Of a stretch of DNA of 64,000 nt, positions 53,217 to 62,599 are shown piece after piece; the stretch's first letter is position 1; the number at the start of each line of letters is the position of its first letter. The stretch is from Deltaproteobacteria bacterium RIFCSPHIGHO2_02_FULL_40_28. Its GTDB lineage: Bacteria > UBA10199 > 2-12-FULL-40-28. The stretch is taken from assembly GCA_001798135.1 (NCBI GenBank), contig MGRJ01000004.1, forward strand, positions 50,016-114,015, given 5' to 3'. The translations under genes were made by a program, and so were the position numbers. A model generated the notes under the pieces. It saw only the letters and a list, made by a program, of their open reading frames with translations. It was not told where the DNA came from and did no database searches.

Positions 53217-53867
53217 TTATAGATTTAATAAAAAGGGATTAGCCTTGCGTTCGCGCCCAATGTTGGTGTTGGGGCCATGTCCGCAAACAACAGAAATGGT
53301 ATCATCTAAGTTAAGAATTTTATTTTTAATGGAATCTAAAATCTGATCATAATCCCCACCCCATAAATCTGTTCTGCCAATAGAGCCTAAAAAAAGAGTG
53401 TCGCCTGCAAATAAAACATCCTTGGCATCTGATAATTTTTTAGCCAAAAAAGTAAGACTTCCTGGGGTGTGCCCTGGTGTGTGCAGTATTTCGATACGGT
53501 TTTGATTTCCCCACTCTATCACGTCTCCCTCAATCAAATAATGATCAACGGGACAAACGTGAGGATCTAGTTTAACACCTAATAGTTGCCCCTGCATGGC
53601 GATATTATCATACAAAAACAAATCTTCCTTGTGTAAACCAATGCTGGCTCCAGTTGCATCCTTAACAGCTTTTGTAGCTCCAATGTGATCTAAATGGGCA
53701 TGGGTATGAAGAAGATATTTAACCGTAAAGCCTTTTTGAGCAAGAGCAGAAAGAATTTTTTGAGACTCACCTCCTGGATCAATAACAATGGCCACGCCCG
53801 TTGTTTCATCACCTAAAATGGTGCAATTACACTGGAAGGAGCCAACTGGAAATGTTTTGACAAACAT
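53217..53867 (-). CDS. Metallo-beta-lactamase-fold hydrolase, glyoxalase II-like
   Basis: Cytoplasmic MBL hydrolase with the metal motif LLHTHAHLDHIGA, HTPGHTPGSL (metal His), LFAGDTLFLGSIGRTDLWGG (bridging Asp) and a C-terminal GHGPNTNIGRERKANPF. 216 residues. The GRTDLWGGD segment is typical of the small YcbL-like hydrolases. Substrate probably a thioester, not proven. Convergent stop 1 nt from the preceding gene. Confidence 0.92.
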   Translation of the reverse strand: MFVKTFPVGSFQCNCTILGDETTGVAIVIDPGGESQKILSALAQKGFTVKYLLHTHAHLDHIGATKAVKDATGASIGLHKEDLFLYDNIAMQGQLLGVKLDPHVCPVDHYLIEGDVIEWGNQNRIEILHTPGHTPGSLTFLAKKLSDAKDVLFAGDTLFLGSIGRTDLWGGDYDQILDSIKNKILNLDDTISVVCGHGPNTNIGRERKANPFLLNL

Positions 53868-53896
53868 AGACTACCTTTCGTAAGGTTTAATCCTTA

Positions 53897-54451
53897 ATGT
53901 CTAAAATCTATACCAAAACAGGCGATGATGGTACAACCGCTTTATTTGATGGCACGCGCGTTTTAAAAGATAACTTGAGGGTAGATGCTTATGGTGATGT
54001 GGATGAGCTAAATGCCTTTATGGGTTTGGTTTCTACTTCGGTTTCGGATGTTGATTTAAAAAAAGTTTTCTTCACTGTTCAAAATGATCTTTTTGCCTTG
54101 GGGGCCAAGCTTGCCAATCCCATGGATAAAAAACAAAAGGAAAAGGCCAATTTTGGTGAAGAAAATTTTCTATTTTTAGAAAAAATAATTGATCAATACG
54201 AAAAAGAATTAAATCCGCTTACAAGTTTTATTTTGCCTGGTGGATCTCTCCCCGGAGCTTATTGTCATTTAGCTCGTACTATTTGCCGCAGAGCCGAGCG
54301 CAAAGTAGTAATGCTGGGTAAACAAGAAAAAATTAATGCTGATCTTATTATTTATCTCAATCGTTTGTCGGATTTGCTTTTTGTATTGGCCCGCGTTATC
54401 AATAAAAGATTGGGTGCACCCGATATTCCTTGGAAAGAGCAATTAAGCTAA
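53897..54451 (+). CDS. Cob(I)alamin adenosyltransferase, PduO type
   Basis: ATP:corrinoid adenosyltransferase that makes adenosylcobalamin. IYTKTGDDGTTALFDGTRV at the N-terminus binds ATP, RVDAYGDVDELNAFMGL and LPGGSLPGAYCHLARTICRRAERKVV (R-x-x-R-R-x-E-R) form the rest of the site. 184 residues. Divergent from the MBL gene with 29 nt between starts; its 3' end overlaps hisC by 9 nt. Confidence 0.94.
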   Translation: MSKIYTKTGDDGTTALFDGTRVLKDNLRVDAYGDVDELNAFMGLVSTSVSDVDLKKVFFTVQNDLFALGAKLANPMDKKQKEKANFGEENFLFLEKIIDQYEKELNPLTSFILPGGSLPGAYCHLARTICRRAERKVVMLGKQEKINADLIIYLNRLSDLLFVLARVINKRLGAPDIPWKEQLS

Positions 54452-55501
54452 AACTTTTGTCAAGCTACTTAAGAAAGCGTCATTTTCTTCTGGTGTTCCA
54501 ATTGAAACACGCAAAGCATTTGTCAAACTTCTGCCATTACTCACCTGCCGAATAATCACTTTTTCTTTTAAAAGTGATTTGAAAACTTTTTCTGAATTTT
54601 CAACCTGAAACAAAATAAAATTAGCTTGGGAAGGATAAACTTTAATTGAACTGATGTGTTTTAATCCCTCGTAAACCCTTTCTCTTTCAGAACAAATAGT
54701 TTTTACATATTGATTTATATATTCTGCATGATCCAAAACAACCATGGCCAGGCTTGCTATTATTTTGCTGACACAAAAAGGGAGTAAGCATTTTTCTAAA
54801 TTTCTAGCAACATCGGTTTCACAAACTACATATCCCAATCTTAAGCCTCCCAAGGCAAAGGCCTTAGAAAAAGTACGCAGCACAACAAGATTTTCGTATT
54901 CGCGCACGCTGTCAATCATCGTTGTGCCCGAAAAAGGATAATAGGCTTCATCAATAACAACCAACCCAGGAGCTATGGCAATAATTTTTTTAAGAAGAGA
55001 AATATCAAATAAATTTCCTGTTGGAGCATTGGGATTAGCAATAAAAATAAGTGAGGGCTTAAATTTTTTAATAGCTCTTAAGGTTAAATCTTCCGGGATG
55101 GAAAAATCTTCCTCATTCAATGGAACGCGTACCACTGTATTATTAAAAAGATTTGCCTCTAATTCATACACACTAAACGTGGGATCAAAGGTTAAAATAT
55201 TTCGGTCAATTGAAGTAGCCATCACAAGAGCTTGAATTAAAACATTAGAGCCATTGGCAATGACTAAATTATCGGCCCATATTCCTAGATGTTTTGCTAA
55301 TTTTTTTTTGAGGAGAAGAGTATCCCCTAAGGGATAGCGATTCCATGGTGTTTTTAAAAGAGCTTCAACACCAAGGGCTTTGAGTGGCACAGGAAGATCC
55401 CAAGGTGCTTCATTTTGATTAAGCTTTACTCCATCGTGCTCAGCCAAATGATAGGCAGGCATTTCAAGAAGTTCTTTTCGAAAAAAACGTTCTACACTCA
55501 T
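54443..55501 (-). CDS. hisC: Histidinol-phosphate aminotransferase
   Basis: Class I/II PLP aminotransferase of histidine synthesis. VKLNQNEAPWDLP is the N-terminal HisC signature, FIANPNAPTGN and VVIDEAYYPFSG bind PLP, and RTFSKAFALGGLRLGYVV carries the PLP lysine. 352 residues. The start overlaps rpe by 4 nt. No other his biosynthesis gene is nearby. Confidence 0.92.
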   Translation of the reverse strand: MSVERFFRKELLEMPAYHLAEHDGVKLNQNEAPWDLPVPLKALGVEALLKTPWNRYPLGDTLLLKKKLAKHLGIWADNLVIANGSNVLIQALVMATSIDRNILTFDPTFSVYELEANLFNNTVVRVPLNEEDFSIPEDLTLRAIKKFKPSLIFIANPNAPTGNLFDISLLKKIIAIAPGLVVIDEAYYPFSGTTMIDSVREYENLVVLRTFSKAFALGGLRLGYVVCETDVARNLEKCLLPFCVSKIIASLAMVVLDHAEYINQYVKTICSERERVYEGLKHISSIKVYPSQANFILFQVENSEKVFKSLLKEKVIIRQVSNGRSLTNALRVSIGTPEENDAFLSSLTKVLA

Positions 55502-56154
55502 CCAATTGATTTCTTCATTTCCTCGATGGTTTTTTTGTAACTGGCACTCCCAAAAATAGCCGAGCCAGCAACAAAAACATCCACACCCAAACCAGATAAA
55601 TCTCCAATGTTGTTAGTGTTTACTCCACCATCAATTTCAATCAAGGTGGAAAGTTTTTTAGAGGTAATTTCTTTTTTGAGTTCTATAATTTTATCCTTAC
55701 AATAAGAAATAAATTTTTGTCCCCCAAAACCTGGATTTACTGTCATCAGCAAAACCATGTCGCACAAGGAAAGTACCGAACGAATAGCAGACAGTGGTGT
55801 TGCAGGATTGATAGCAATACTGGGATGGGCTCCCAAATCACGGATTAAATTAAGGCTTCGATCCAAATGATATCCTTCTTCCACATGCACCGAAACCCAA
55901 TTGGCTCCTGCCTTGATAAAATCAGGGATGAATTTATCTGGGTTTTCAATCATGAGGTGAACATCAATGGGAAGTTTGGTTACCTGACGCAAGGCTTCTA
56001 CAACTAGTGGCCCAATAGTAATGTTGGGAACAAAGTGACCATCCATCACATCAACGTGAATCCAATCGCAACCTGCAGCTTCAACTGCACGTACTTCGTC
56101 ACCTAGTTTTGAGAAATTAGCGGATAAAATGGAAGGAGCAATTAGTTTTTTCAT
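55498..56154 (-). CDS. rpe: Ribulose-phosphate 3-epimerase
   Basis: Pentose-phosphate TIM-barrel enzyme. IAPSILSANFSKLGDEV, IHVDVMDGHFVPNITIGP, LPIDVHLMIENPD, MTVNPGFGGQKFI and LIEIDGGVNTNNI are all present, including the metal His and Asp residues. 218 residues from the ATG at 56154; a TTG at 56163 would overlap fmt. Confidence 0.96.
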   Translation of the reverse strand: MKKLIAPSILSANFSKLGDEVRAVEAAGCDWIHVDVMDGHFVPNITIGPLVVEALRQVTKLPIDVHLMIENPDKFIPDFIKAGANWVSVHVEEGYHLDRSLNLIRDLGAHPSIAINPATPLSAIRSVLSLCDMVLLMTVNPGFGGQKFISYCKDKIIELKKEITSKKLSTLIEIDGGVNTNNIGDLSGLGVDVFVAGSAIFGSASYKKTIEEMKKSIG

Positions 56155-56155
56155 A

Positions 56156-57091
56156 TTACGCAAATTTCATTCCTTCCTTTAATCGATAACCTCTTGCAAA
56201 TTCGGAAGCGGACATTCTTTTTTTCCCTTCCAACTGCACTTCTGTCAAACACAGGGTAGAATGAAAACAAGAAACATGGATTCCCCGAGGAGTTATTAAA
56301 ACCACATTTCCAGGATCTATCTCACTTTTTTCCGGTAATACTAAGCTATCGTAAATTTTAAGTAGTTTATTGTCAATGAATGTATGGCTAACGGGCCATG
56401 GAATTAAACCACGTACTTGGTTATGAATACTTTGTGCTGATTTATTCCAGTGGATAAGGCCGTGATTTTTAGTAAGGCTTGAAGCGTAAGTAGCTCTAGA
56501 ATCATCTTGAGGTATGGCTTTTAGTTTTCCAGTGAAAATAGAATCAAGCTTGGCCAGTAATAATTTTGCACCCATTTGGGCTAATCGCATGGTTAAGTTG
56601 TGGCTATTTTCGTTAGGATCAATGGGTGTTTCAGCTGTTGCATATACGGGGCCTGCATCCATTTTTGAAGTAATGTGCATGAGGCTTACTCCTGTTTTAT
56701 TTTCTCCATTTAAAACTGCCCAATGAATGGGAGCAGCCCCTCGATAATAGGGAAGAAGAGAAGCATGAAGATTAAGTGGAGCGATTTTTGGAATTTCAAG
56801 CAATGCCTTGGGTAAAAATTGACCAAAAGCAGCTATAACAAAAAAATCAGGTTTTAGTTTTTTCATTTCTTGGATGAAAGCAGGCTCTTTAACAGATGTG
56901 GGTTGGTAAAGCTTGATTTTTTTTTCTTTGGCAAAAAGAGCTGTTTCACAAGAATGGATTTGTTGTCCCCGTCCACTGGGACGATCGGGCCCTGTAACAA
57001 CGGCTAAAAGAGGATAGTTGGCATTATGCAAGGCTTCGAGCACAACGCGTGCAAAATGAGGGGAACCCATGAAAATAATGGTTGGGAGCAT
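56156..57091 (-). CDS. fmt: Methionyl-tRNA formyltransferase
   Basis: Formylates initiator Met-tRNA. FMGSPHFARVVLEAL at the start, VTGPDRPSGRGQQ, and the catalytic LNLHASLLPYYRGAAPIHWAVLNGENKTGVSLMHITSKMDAGP (N, H, D). A C-terminal domain of about 100 residues follows. 311 residues. It follows def by 3 nt, the common def-fmt order. Confidence 0.96.
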   Translation of the reverse strand: MLPTIIFMGSPHFARVVLEALHNANYPLLAVVTGPDRPSGRGQQIHSCETALFAKEKKIKLYQPTSVKEPAFIQEMKKLKPDFFVIAAFGQFLPKALLEIPKIAPLNLHASLLPYYRGAAPIHWAVLNGENKTGVSLMHITSKMDAGPVYATAETPIDPNENSHNLTMRLAQMGAKLLLAKLDSIFTGKLKAIPQDDSRATYASSLTKNHGLIHWNKSAQSIHNQVRGLIPWPVSHTFIDNKLLKIYDSLVLPEKSEIDPGNVVLITPRGIHVSCFHSTLCLTEVQLEGKKRMSASEFARGYRLKEGMKFA

Positions 57092-57094
57092 TGT

Positions 57095-57637
57095 TTATAA
57101 GATGTTAGCCAAAGCCTTTTCGTCTTTGGCAACACGAATTCTTTTTTTACGGTACATGTCTTTTTCAAGACGTCCCATTTTATCTACCAAGAGAATACCA
57201 TCTAAATGATCAATTTCGTGTTGGATACAAACAGCCTTTAAGCCTTCTGCTGTAAGCTTAGAAGGCTTGCCATCTAAATCAAGATAGTTTACCCAAACTT
57301 TTTCAGAACGGGTTACTGGTACAATAAGTTCAGGACAAGAAAGACAGCCTTCTTCGTATTCGATAGTTCCTTCTGCTTTTTCAATTTCAGGATTAACTAA
57401 AGCTACAGGATCGGGTTTGTGATCCTCAGGATGATCGGGGTCAATGAGGGCCACATCTAAAATGATGAGTCTAATAAGCTCACCTACTTGAGGTGCAGCT
57501 AATCCAATTCCATTATCCAGGTACATGGTTTCAAACATATCACGAGCTAAATCTTGAATGACTTGGTTCACTTTAGAAACAGAGCGAGATTTTTTCTTCA
57601 GTTTTTTATTTGGATATTTTAATACCTCCAATTTCAT
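57095..57637 (-). CDS. def: Peptide deformylase
   Basis: Removes the formyl group from nascent proteins. GIGLAAPQVG (motif 1), EEGCLSCPE (motif 2, metal Cys) and QHEIDHLDGILLVD (motif 3, metal His pair and Glu) are intact. 180 residues. It stands between a MITE-like element and fmt. Confidence 0.97.
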   Translation of the reverse strand: MKLEVLKYPNKKLKKKSRSVSKVNQVIQDLARDMFETMYLDNGIGLAAPQVGELIRLIILDVALIDPDHPEDHKPDPVALVNPEIEKAEGTIEYEEGCLSCPELIVPVTRSEKVWVNYLDLDGKPSKLTAEGLKAVCIQHEIDHLDGILLVDKMGRLEKDMYRKKRIRVAKDEKALANIL

Positions 57638-57647
57638 AACTCACTAT

Positions 57648-57795
57648 GGGATTATTGAAAAATATAGTTTCCAACCAATTCTGTCATGCCTGCTGCTCTT
57701 GTCATCCCGGCGGAGGCCGGGATCCATCTTTGAATTTAAGACTGGATCCCTGCTTTCGCAGGGATGACAGGGGGGAGATATTTTTCAACAATCCC
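57648..57795. mobile_element. MITE-like element carrying a REP repeat, inserted at the priA stop codon
   Basis: Terminal inverted repeats: left GGGATTATTGAAAAATAT at 57648, right ATATTTTTCAACAATCCC ending at 57795, 17 of 18 pairs. ACTAT is repeated directly at both sides (57643-57647 and 57796-57800), as a 5-bp target duplication. The interior holds a full double-hairpin REP-like repeat (about 57700-57771: GTCATCCCGGCGGAGGCCGG ... CGCAGGGATGAC). No transposase. The right duplicate contains the TAG stop of priA. Confidence 0.8.
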
Positions 57796-57796
57796 A

Positions 57797-59797
57797 CTAT
57801 AACATGTTTTGTGGATCGACATCAATACTCCAGCGTATATTTTTTAAATTTATACCCATCCAATCTATAACCTGCCTAGCCTTGGTATTCAAGGACTTGC
57901 TGGATGGCCCCTTTATCAAGAAATGCCATCTAAATTGGTTTCTCAATTTGGCAAGAGCCTGAGGTGCGGGCCCTAAGATTTGAATATTCTTTTCTTTCCA
58001 GAGGGGGATATTTTTTTCTAATTGATGCATGGCTTCAATCAAGCGAGCTTCGGAAGGAGATTGAAATAAAAACTGGATGAGTTTTCCAAAAGGAGGGTAA
58101 TTGAGTTCTTGGCGTAATTTTCCTTCGAGTTCAAAAAATTTTTCATAATGGTGAGTTGCTGCAAGTTGAATGCTGGGATGAGTTGGATTAAAACTTTGAA
58201 TCATAACATGCCCAGGTTTATTTCCACGCCCTGCTCTACCTGCTACCTGGGTTAACATTTGAAAAGTTTTTTCTGCTGCCCTAAAATCTGGAAACCCCAA
58301 ATTGGCATCCAAACCAATCACTCCTACAAGAGTCATTTTTTCGATATCATGCCCTTTGGCAATCATTTGTGTTCCTACAATAATATCAATTTTACCTGCA
58401 TGGATATCTTGCAAAATTTTAAAAAAATCTTTTTTACGACTTGTGGTGTCGCGATCAAGACGTACAATTTTAGCCTTGGGAAAAAATGTTTTTAATTCTT
58501 TTTCAATGGTTTGGCTTCCATAACCAGTAAGTCCGAGACGCTGGGAGGAGCAACTGGGGCAAGACTTTGGAAGGGGGATCTTAAAATCACAATAGTGACA
58601 TTGAAGCTTTTGCGGGAGTTTATGGTAAACAAGACTCACGCTGCAATTGGGGCAAGAAATTCCACCATGACATTCAAAGCAAAAACACGAGCGGGCAAAT
58701 CCTCTTCGGTTAATCAGAAGGAGGCTTTGTTCCTTTTTTTTAAGGTTATTTTGAATGGCTTCTTGTAACTCGCAGCATAACAAAAGAGGGCTTTGTTTTT
58801 GGCGTTTTTGAGCCGCCATGTCCACTACCTGAATGTGAGGAAGCCTGGCTTCTCCAATTCTTTCTCCAAGGTAGAAATAATTATATTTTCCTTTTTGAGC
58901 ATTGGCATAACTTTCAAAAGAAGGAGTAGCAGATCCCAAAACAACCTGAGCCGACCTTATTTTAGCACGTATTAAAGCCATATCGCGTGTGTGATAACGA
59001 AAGTGATCTTCTTGTTTGTAAGAATGATCATGTTCTTCATCGATAATAATCAGCCCAAGCTTAGGCATAGGAGCAAACAAGGCCGAGCGAGTTCCAATTA
59101 AAAGATTGGTGGTTTCTTTTTTACATTTAATCCATTCGGTTAAGCGTTGATTTTCGGTAAGGCCACTATGATAGAGCCCAATCGATGGAAAACGATGTTT
59201 TACTCTCGAAATAGTTTGAGGAGTGAGACCAATTTCTGGGACCAAGTAGAGCACTTGATGGCCTTGCTCTAAATGCCAACAAATAAGCTCCAAATAAATT
59301 TCTGTTTTGCCACTTCCTGTAATTCCATGAATGAGACTGGCTGAATATTCTTTTTTTTGAGCTAAAGTTAAAAGCCCATCAAAAATTTTCTTTTGCTTGA
59401 TGCTGAGAGTAATTTGTTTTTCTGTTTCCCAATGATTTTTAAGAGAGTCTGTTGATTTTTTTTTCAAGATTTCTTCTTCTGTATTATTTTTAGCAAACAA
59501 AGGAGGAAGGGCTGCAGATAATACTTCACCCAAGGGGCAAAGATAGTAGCCAGAGGCCCAGGAGAGCCATTCCCAATCTTTGGAATCAATCCAGGGATTG
59601 TGATCTAAACTTTGAAGAATCATTTTAGTATTAAAAAGTGGTTTTTGATTATGAATTTTAGAAACCCAACCTGTTTTTTTTTGAGTTCCCCAAGGGACTA
59701 AAACGCGGGATCCTTCCAATACATTGATGTTGTCAGGGAGTTGATAAGTAAACCCCTGATAGAGAGGGAGTGGTAGAATGATGTCTGCAAAGCGCAT
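57797..59797 (-). CDS. priA: Primosomal protein N' (replication restart helicase PriA)
   Basis: Helicase that reloads the replisome at stalled forks. An N-terminal 3'-DNA-binding domain (ILPLPLYQGFTYQLP) leads to Walker A GITGSGKTE, the DEAH-box variant IIDEEHD, GSATPSFES, and the zinc module with four CxxC pairs (CFECHGGISCPNC, CHYCDFKIPLPKSCPSC). VGTQMIAKGHD and QVAGRAGRG are helicase motifs V-VI. 666 residues is slightly short. It overlaps galU by 1 nt (TAATG). The stop codon lies in a MITE target duplicate. Confidence 0.96.
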   Translation of the reverse strand: MRFADIILPLPLYQGFTYQLPDNINVLEGSRVLVPWGTQKKTGWVSKIHNQKPLFNTKMILQSLDHNPWIDSKDWEWLSWASGYYLCPLGEVLSAALPPLFAKNNTEEEILKKKSTDSLKNHWETEKQITLSIKQKKIFDGLLTLAQKKEYSASLIHGITGSGKTEIYLELICWHLEQGHQVLYLVPEIGLTPQTISRVKHRFPSIGLYHSGLTENQRLTEWIKCKKETTNLLIGTRSALFAPMPKLGLIIIDEEHDHSYKQEDHFRYHTRDMALIRAKIRSAQVVLGSATPSFESYANAQKGKYNYFYLGERIGEARLPHIQVVDMAAQKRQKQSPLLLCCELQEAIQNNLKKKEQSLLLINRRGFARSCFCFECHGGISCPNCSVSLVYHKLPQKLQCHYCDFKIPLPKSCPSCSSQRLGLTGYGSQTIEKELKTFFPKAKIVRLDRDTTSRKKDFFKILQDIHAGKIDIIVGTQMIAKGHDIEKMTLVGVIGLDANLGFPDFRAAEKTFQMLTQVAGRAGRGNKPGHVMIQSFNPTHPSIQLAATHHYEKFFELEGKLRQELNYPPFGKLIQFLFQSPSEARLIEAMHQLEKNIPLWKEKNIQILGPAPQALAKLRNQFRWHFLIKGPSSKSLNTKARQVIDWMGINLKNIRWSIDVDPQNML

Positions 59798-60675
59798 TAT
59801 CTGCTTGTTGCTAGAAGTGATATGATGTCTAAAACTTCTTTTTTCATTTCCTCACGTTTTAAGGCATAGGCTAAATTAGCTTCAACAAAACCTAATTTAT
59901 TTCCCACATCATAACGCTCGCCTTCAAATTGAAGAGCATACATCCCCTTATTTTTAGCAAGTTTTAGTAGCCCATCGGTGAGTTGAATTTCCCCCAAGGC
60001 ACCGATACCCACTTGAGCTAAAAGAGGAAGAATTTCTGGAGGCAAAAGATAGCGCCCAATAATGGCTAAATTAGAAGGGGCTTCTTCCCGCTTGGGTTTT
60101 TCAACTACGGTTTCTACCTTGCCAACGAAGCTTGATATGGGTTGAGCTTTTACAACTCCGTAATGTTTTACTTCTTCCCAAGGAACCTCCATCACAGCTA
60201 CCATGGCACCCTGGTAGGTTTTCCATGCTTCTAACATTTGTTGGGCACAAGAGGGGGAGTTATCGATTAAATCATCGGGTAAAAAAACAAAAAACCATTC
60301 ATTCCCAATGGCTTCTTTGGCACAACTGACGGCATGCCCAAGACCCAGGGGTTTGTCTTGATAAACCACCTGAAAACGGCAGTGTTTTTGAAATTTTTTA
60401 AGATCATCAAGAAGGTGTAATTTTCCGCGATCACTTAAAAAGTGGTTTAAAGTAGGATTGTCTTCAAAATATTCTAAAATTTTAGATTTATCACGCGAAA
60501 GAACAAAAATAATTTCAGTAAGGCCAGCCTCTAGGGCTTCTTCTACAATGTATTGAATTGAAGGGCGATCTACAATGGGCATTAATTCCTTAGCCACAAC
60601 TTTAGATGCTGGTAGAAAGCGTGTGCCTAGGCCTGCTGCAGGAATCACCGCTTTTGTAATTTGAGAGGTAATCAT
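59797..60675 (-). CDS. galU: UTP--glucose-1-phosphate uridylyltransferase
   Basis: Makes UDP-glucose. AVIPAAGLGTRFLPASKVVAKELMPIVDRPSIQYIVEEA is the GalU signature with the catalytic K and substrate loop; FVFLPDDLIDN binds the metal, and VEKPKREEAPSNLAIIGRYLL and YDVGNKLGFVEAN complete the site. About 292 residues from the ATG at 60675; a TTG at 60693 is also possible. First gene of the galU-priA unit. Confidence 0.95.
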   Translation of the reverse strand: MITSQITKAVIPAAGLGTRFLPASKVVAKELMPIVDRPSIQYIVEEALEAGLTEIIFVLSRDKSKILEYFEDNPTLNHFLSDRGKLHLLDDLKKFQKHCRFQVVYQDKPLGLGHAVSCAKEAIGNEWFFVFLPDDLIDNSPSCAQQMLEAWKTYQGAMVAVMEVPWEEVKHYGVVKAQPISSFVGKVETVVEKPKREEAPSNLAIIGRYLLPPEILPLLAQVGIGALGEIQLTDGLLKLAKNKGMYALQFEGERYDVGNKLGFVEANLAYALKREEMKKEVLDIISLLATSR

Positions 60676-60715
60676 GTGGGAGATACCTAGCAACTTGAGT
60701 GGAAAATTCCAATAA

Positions 60716-61633
60716 TTATTTGCCCTGATAAAACGACTGAGTTTTCTGAGCCAAAGCCTGCATTTGTTTATTAAAGATCACTTTGCCACGTCTTAAGTAA
60801 AGGCGATTAGCCAAGAAAAGTTGCACGGCTCGTGAAAGAACACGGGCTTCCATTTTACGCCCTCGCTCAATGTAGGCTTCTACCGTATCTTTAGATTTAT
60901 TCACCCGAAACGATTCTTGGCAAATAATAGGCCCCTCATCTAAATCCATGGTCACAAAATGGGCGGTAACCCCCACAACCTCTACCCCCTTGTTAAAGGC
61001 CTGATGGTAAGATCTGGGTCCTGGAAAAGCAGGGAGGAGTGAGGGGTGAATGTTGATAATGCGGCCCTCATAACGAAAGGCAAAATCTGGTGAAAGAATT
61101 TGCATGTACCTGGCTAAAACAACTAAATCTACCTCGTGGTCGTGAAGAATTTTTAAAACCTGTGTTTCGTGTTCTTTACGGTTATGGGCAGGAACATGAA
61201 AAAAAGGAACACGATATTTTTTAGCCAAACTTTTCAAATCGGGGTGGTTGCCAATAACAACTACTGGGATGCCCTTGATGATTTTCTTTTTCATTTTTTC
61301 TAAAATATCTTGAGCACAATGTTTTTCTTTTGTAACCAGGAAAGCCACGTTTTTCAACCTTTTCTCGTCAACTGTTCTTAATTCGGCTTCCATTCCCATG
61401 GAGGCTGCCGTGGTTTTTAAGTTTTTAATAAATTGAGCTTCAGATAAACGCAGGTCGTTTAAGTCTACCACCATGTTCATAATGAGATAACCGTCTACAA
61501 TCCTTTGGTCAATATCCTCAATATTGAGGGAATTTTTAAATAGAAAGTTGGTAATGGTAGCAATGATGCCCTTATGGTCGGGGCCAGCAATACGAATTTG
61601 AGCAACTTTTTTAAGGGAGGTCCGATAAGTCAT
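60716..61633 (-). CDS. purU: Formyltetrahydrofolate deformylase
   Basis: Splits 10-formyl-THF to formate and THF, balancing one-carbon pools. An N-terminal ACT domain (IRIAGPDHKGIIATITNFLFKNSLNIEDIDQ, about 10-80) is followed by the formyltransferase domain with VVLARYMQILSPDF, INIHPSLLPAFPGPRSYHQAFNKGVEVVGVTAHFVTMDLDEGPII (N, H, D of the site). 305 residues, normal length. Confidence 0.94.
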   Translation of the reverse strand: MTYRTSLKKVAQIRIAGPDHKGIIATITNFLFKNSLNIEDIDQRIVDGYLIMNMVVDLNDLRLSEAQFIKNLKTTAASMGMEAELRTVDEKRLKNVAFLVTKEKHCAQDILEKMKKKIIKGIPVVVIGNHPDLKSLAKKYRVPFFHVPAHNRKEHETQVLKILHDHEVDLVVLARYMQILSPDFAFRYEGRIINIHPSLLPAFPGPRSYHQAFNKGVEVVGVTAHFVTMDLDEGPIICQESFRVNKSKDTVEAYIERGRKMEARVLSRAVQLFLANRLYLRRGKVIFNKQMQALAQKTQSFYQGK

Positions 61634-61711
61634 TTGAATTAATTATCTTAACAATTTTAATAAGTTGCAAGAACGTTTTTTATTTGATGACTTAAAGGAA
61701 ATGTGGTAAAA

Positions 61712-62053
61712 ATGAGCAGTCTTACTGAAAATACTGAGCAAATAGGGGGGATTAAAAAGTCAATGACCAAACTTAATACTTTGGAAAACGAAGTTGGGGG
61801 TGAGCTTTTATCTTTTTTGGCTGAACACGAGGAGTTTATTTCAGCTAAAAAAGCGGGTTTTTCTTCTGATGAGGTAAAAGCTTTTTTAGTGGAGCTATCC
61901 CAGGTTTTAAAAGATCAGGGCAAAGAAGAGATTCCAGGCCAGCCGAGGCCCAAGTATGAGGATTTAGAGTTATCACCCAAGGCCCTATCGCTTATTTCAT
62001 GCCTTTCGCCGAGGGAAGAGCTGCTTTTATTTAGATCTTTTAAGTTGCTCTAA
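61712..62053 (+). CDS. Small protein of unknown function
   Basis: 113 residues from the ATG at 61712 (AGGAA 11 nt upstream); a GTG at 61703 is too close to the ribosome site. Charged and helical, with SSDEVKAFLVELSQVLKDQGKEEI and a C-terminal LSPREELLLFRSFKLL. No motif recognised. A clear terminator follows at 62103, so it is a single-gene unit. Confidence 0.6.
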   Translation: MSSLTENTEQIGGIKKSMTKLNTLENEVGGELLSFLAEHEEFISAKKAGFSSDEVKAFLVELSQVLKDQGKEEIPGQPRPKYEDLELSPKALSLISCLSPREELLLFRSFKLL

Positions 62054-62102
62054 CGTTACTACTATTACAGGTTAACGTTCTCCTTTTTAATGGTTCTCAA
62101 AG

Positions 62103-62135
62103 CCCTCTCCGCTAGGCGGAGGGGGTTTTTTCTTT
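62103..62135 (+). terminator. Rho-independent terminator
   Basis: CCCTCTCCGC / GCGGAGGGGG form a 10-bp stem (one G-T pair) with a TAG loop, followed by TTTTTT. It lies 49 nt after the unknown gene and 57 nt before the RNase H start. Confidence 0.85.
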
Positions 62136-62191
62136 TGGGGCGATGGGGAAATATCTTTGATTTAGCAGAGCTTTTAAGCAATATAACCTCT

Positions 62192-62599
62192 ATGAAGTGG
62201 GTGCTTTATTCTGATGGTGCAAGTAGGGGTAATCCAGGAGAGGCTGGGGCCGGGGCTTATTTGGTTAATGAGAAGGGTGAGGAAATTAAGCTTACTCTTT
62301 ACTTGGGTCAAAAAACCAATAATCAAGCCGAGTATGAGGCCCTTCTTTTGGGTTTAAGAGAGTTAAAAAAATATAAAGTGAAAGATCTGACCATTCGAGC
62401 TGATTCAGAATTATTAATCAAACAATTGAAAGGTGAATATCGGGTAAAACATCCCAACCTGATTCCTCTTTTTGAAGAAGCTAAAAAATACTTGGCTTCT
62501 TTTTCTGCCTTAAAATTAGAACATGTGCGCAGAGAGCAAAATGAAGAAGCCGATGCACTGGCCAATTTGGCCATTGATGAAAAAGATATTATTTTTTAA
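62192..62599 (+). CDS. rnhA: RNase HI-family ribonuclease
   Basis: Degrades the RNA strand of RNA-DNA hybrids. YSDGASRGNPGEAGAGAY (first Asp), NNQAEYEALLLGL (Glu), IRADSELLIKQLKGEYRV (Asp) and REQNEEADALANLA (last Asp) are the four DEDD residues. 135 residues from the ATG at 62192; a longer frame begins inside the terminator region. The reverse-transcriptase-like short form without the basic handle. Overlaps the converging gene by 11 nt. Confidence 0.93.
   Translation: MKWVLYSDGASRGNPGEAGAGAYLVNEKGEEIKLTLYLGQKTNNQAEYEALLLGLRELKKYKVKDLTIRADSELLIKQLKGEYRVKHPNLIPLFEEAKKYLASFSALKLEHVRREQNEEADALANLAIDEKDIIF

Noticed and set aside
57646..57870. Small plus-strand gene containing MD/LDPCFRRDD-like peptides
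   Set aside because: It reads through the MITE and its REP repeat and then the antisense of priA.
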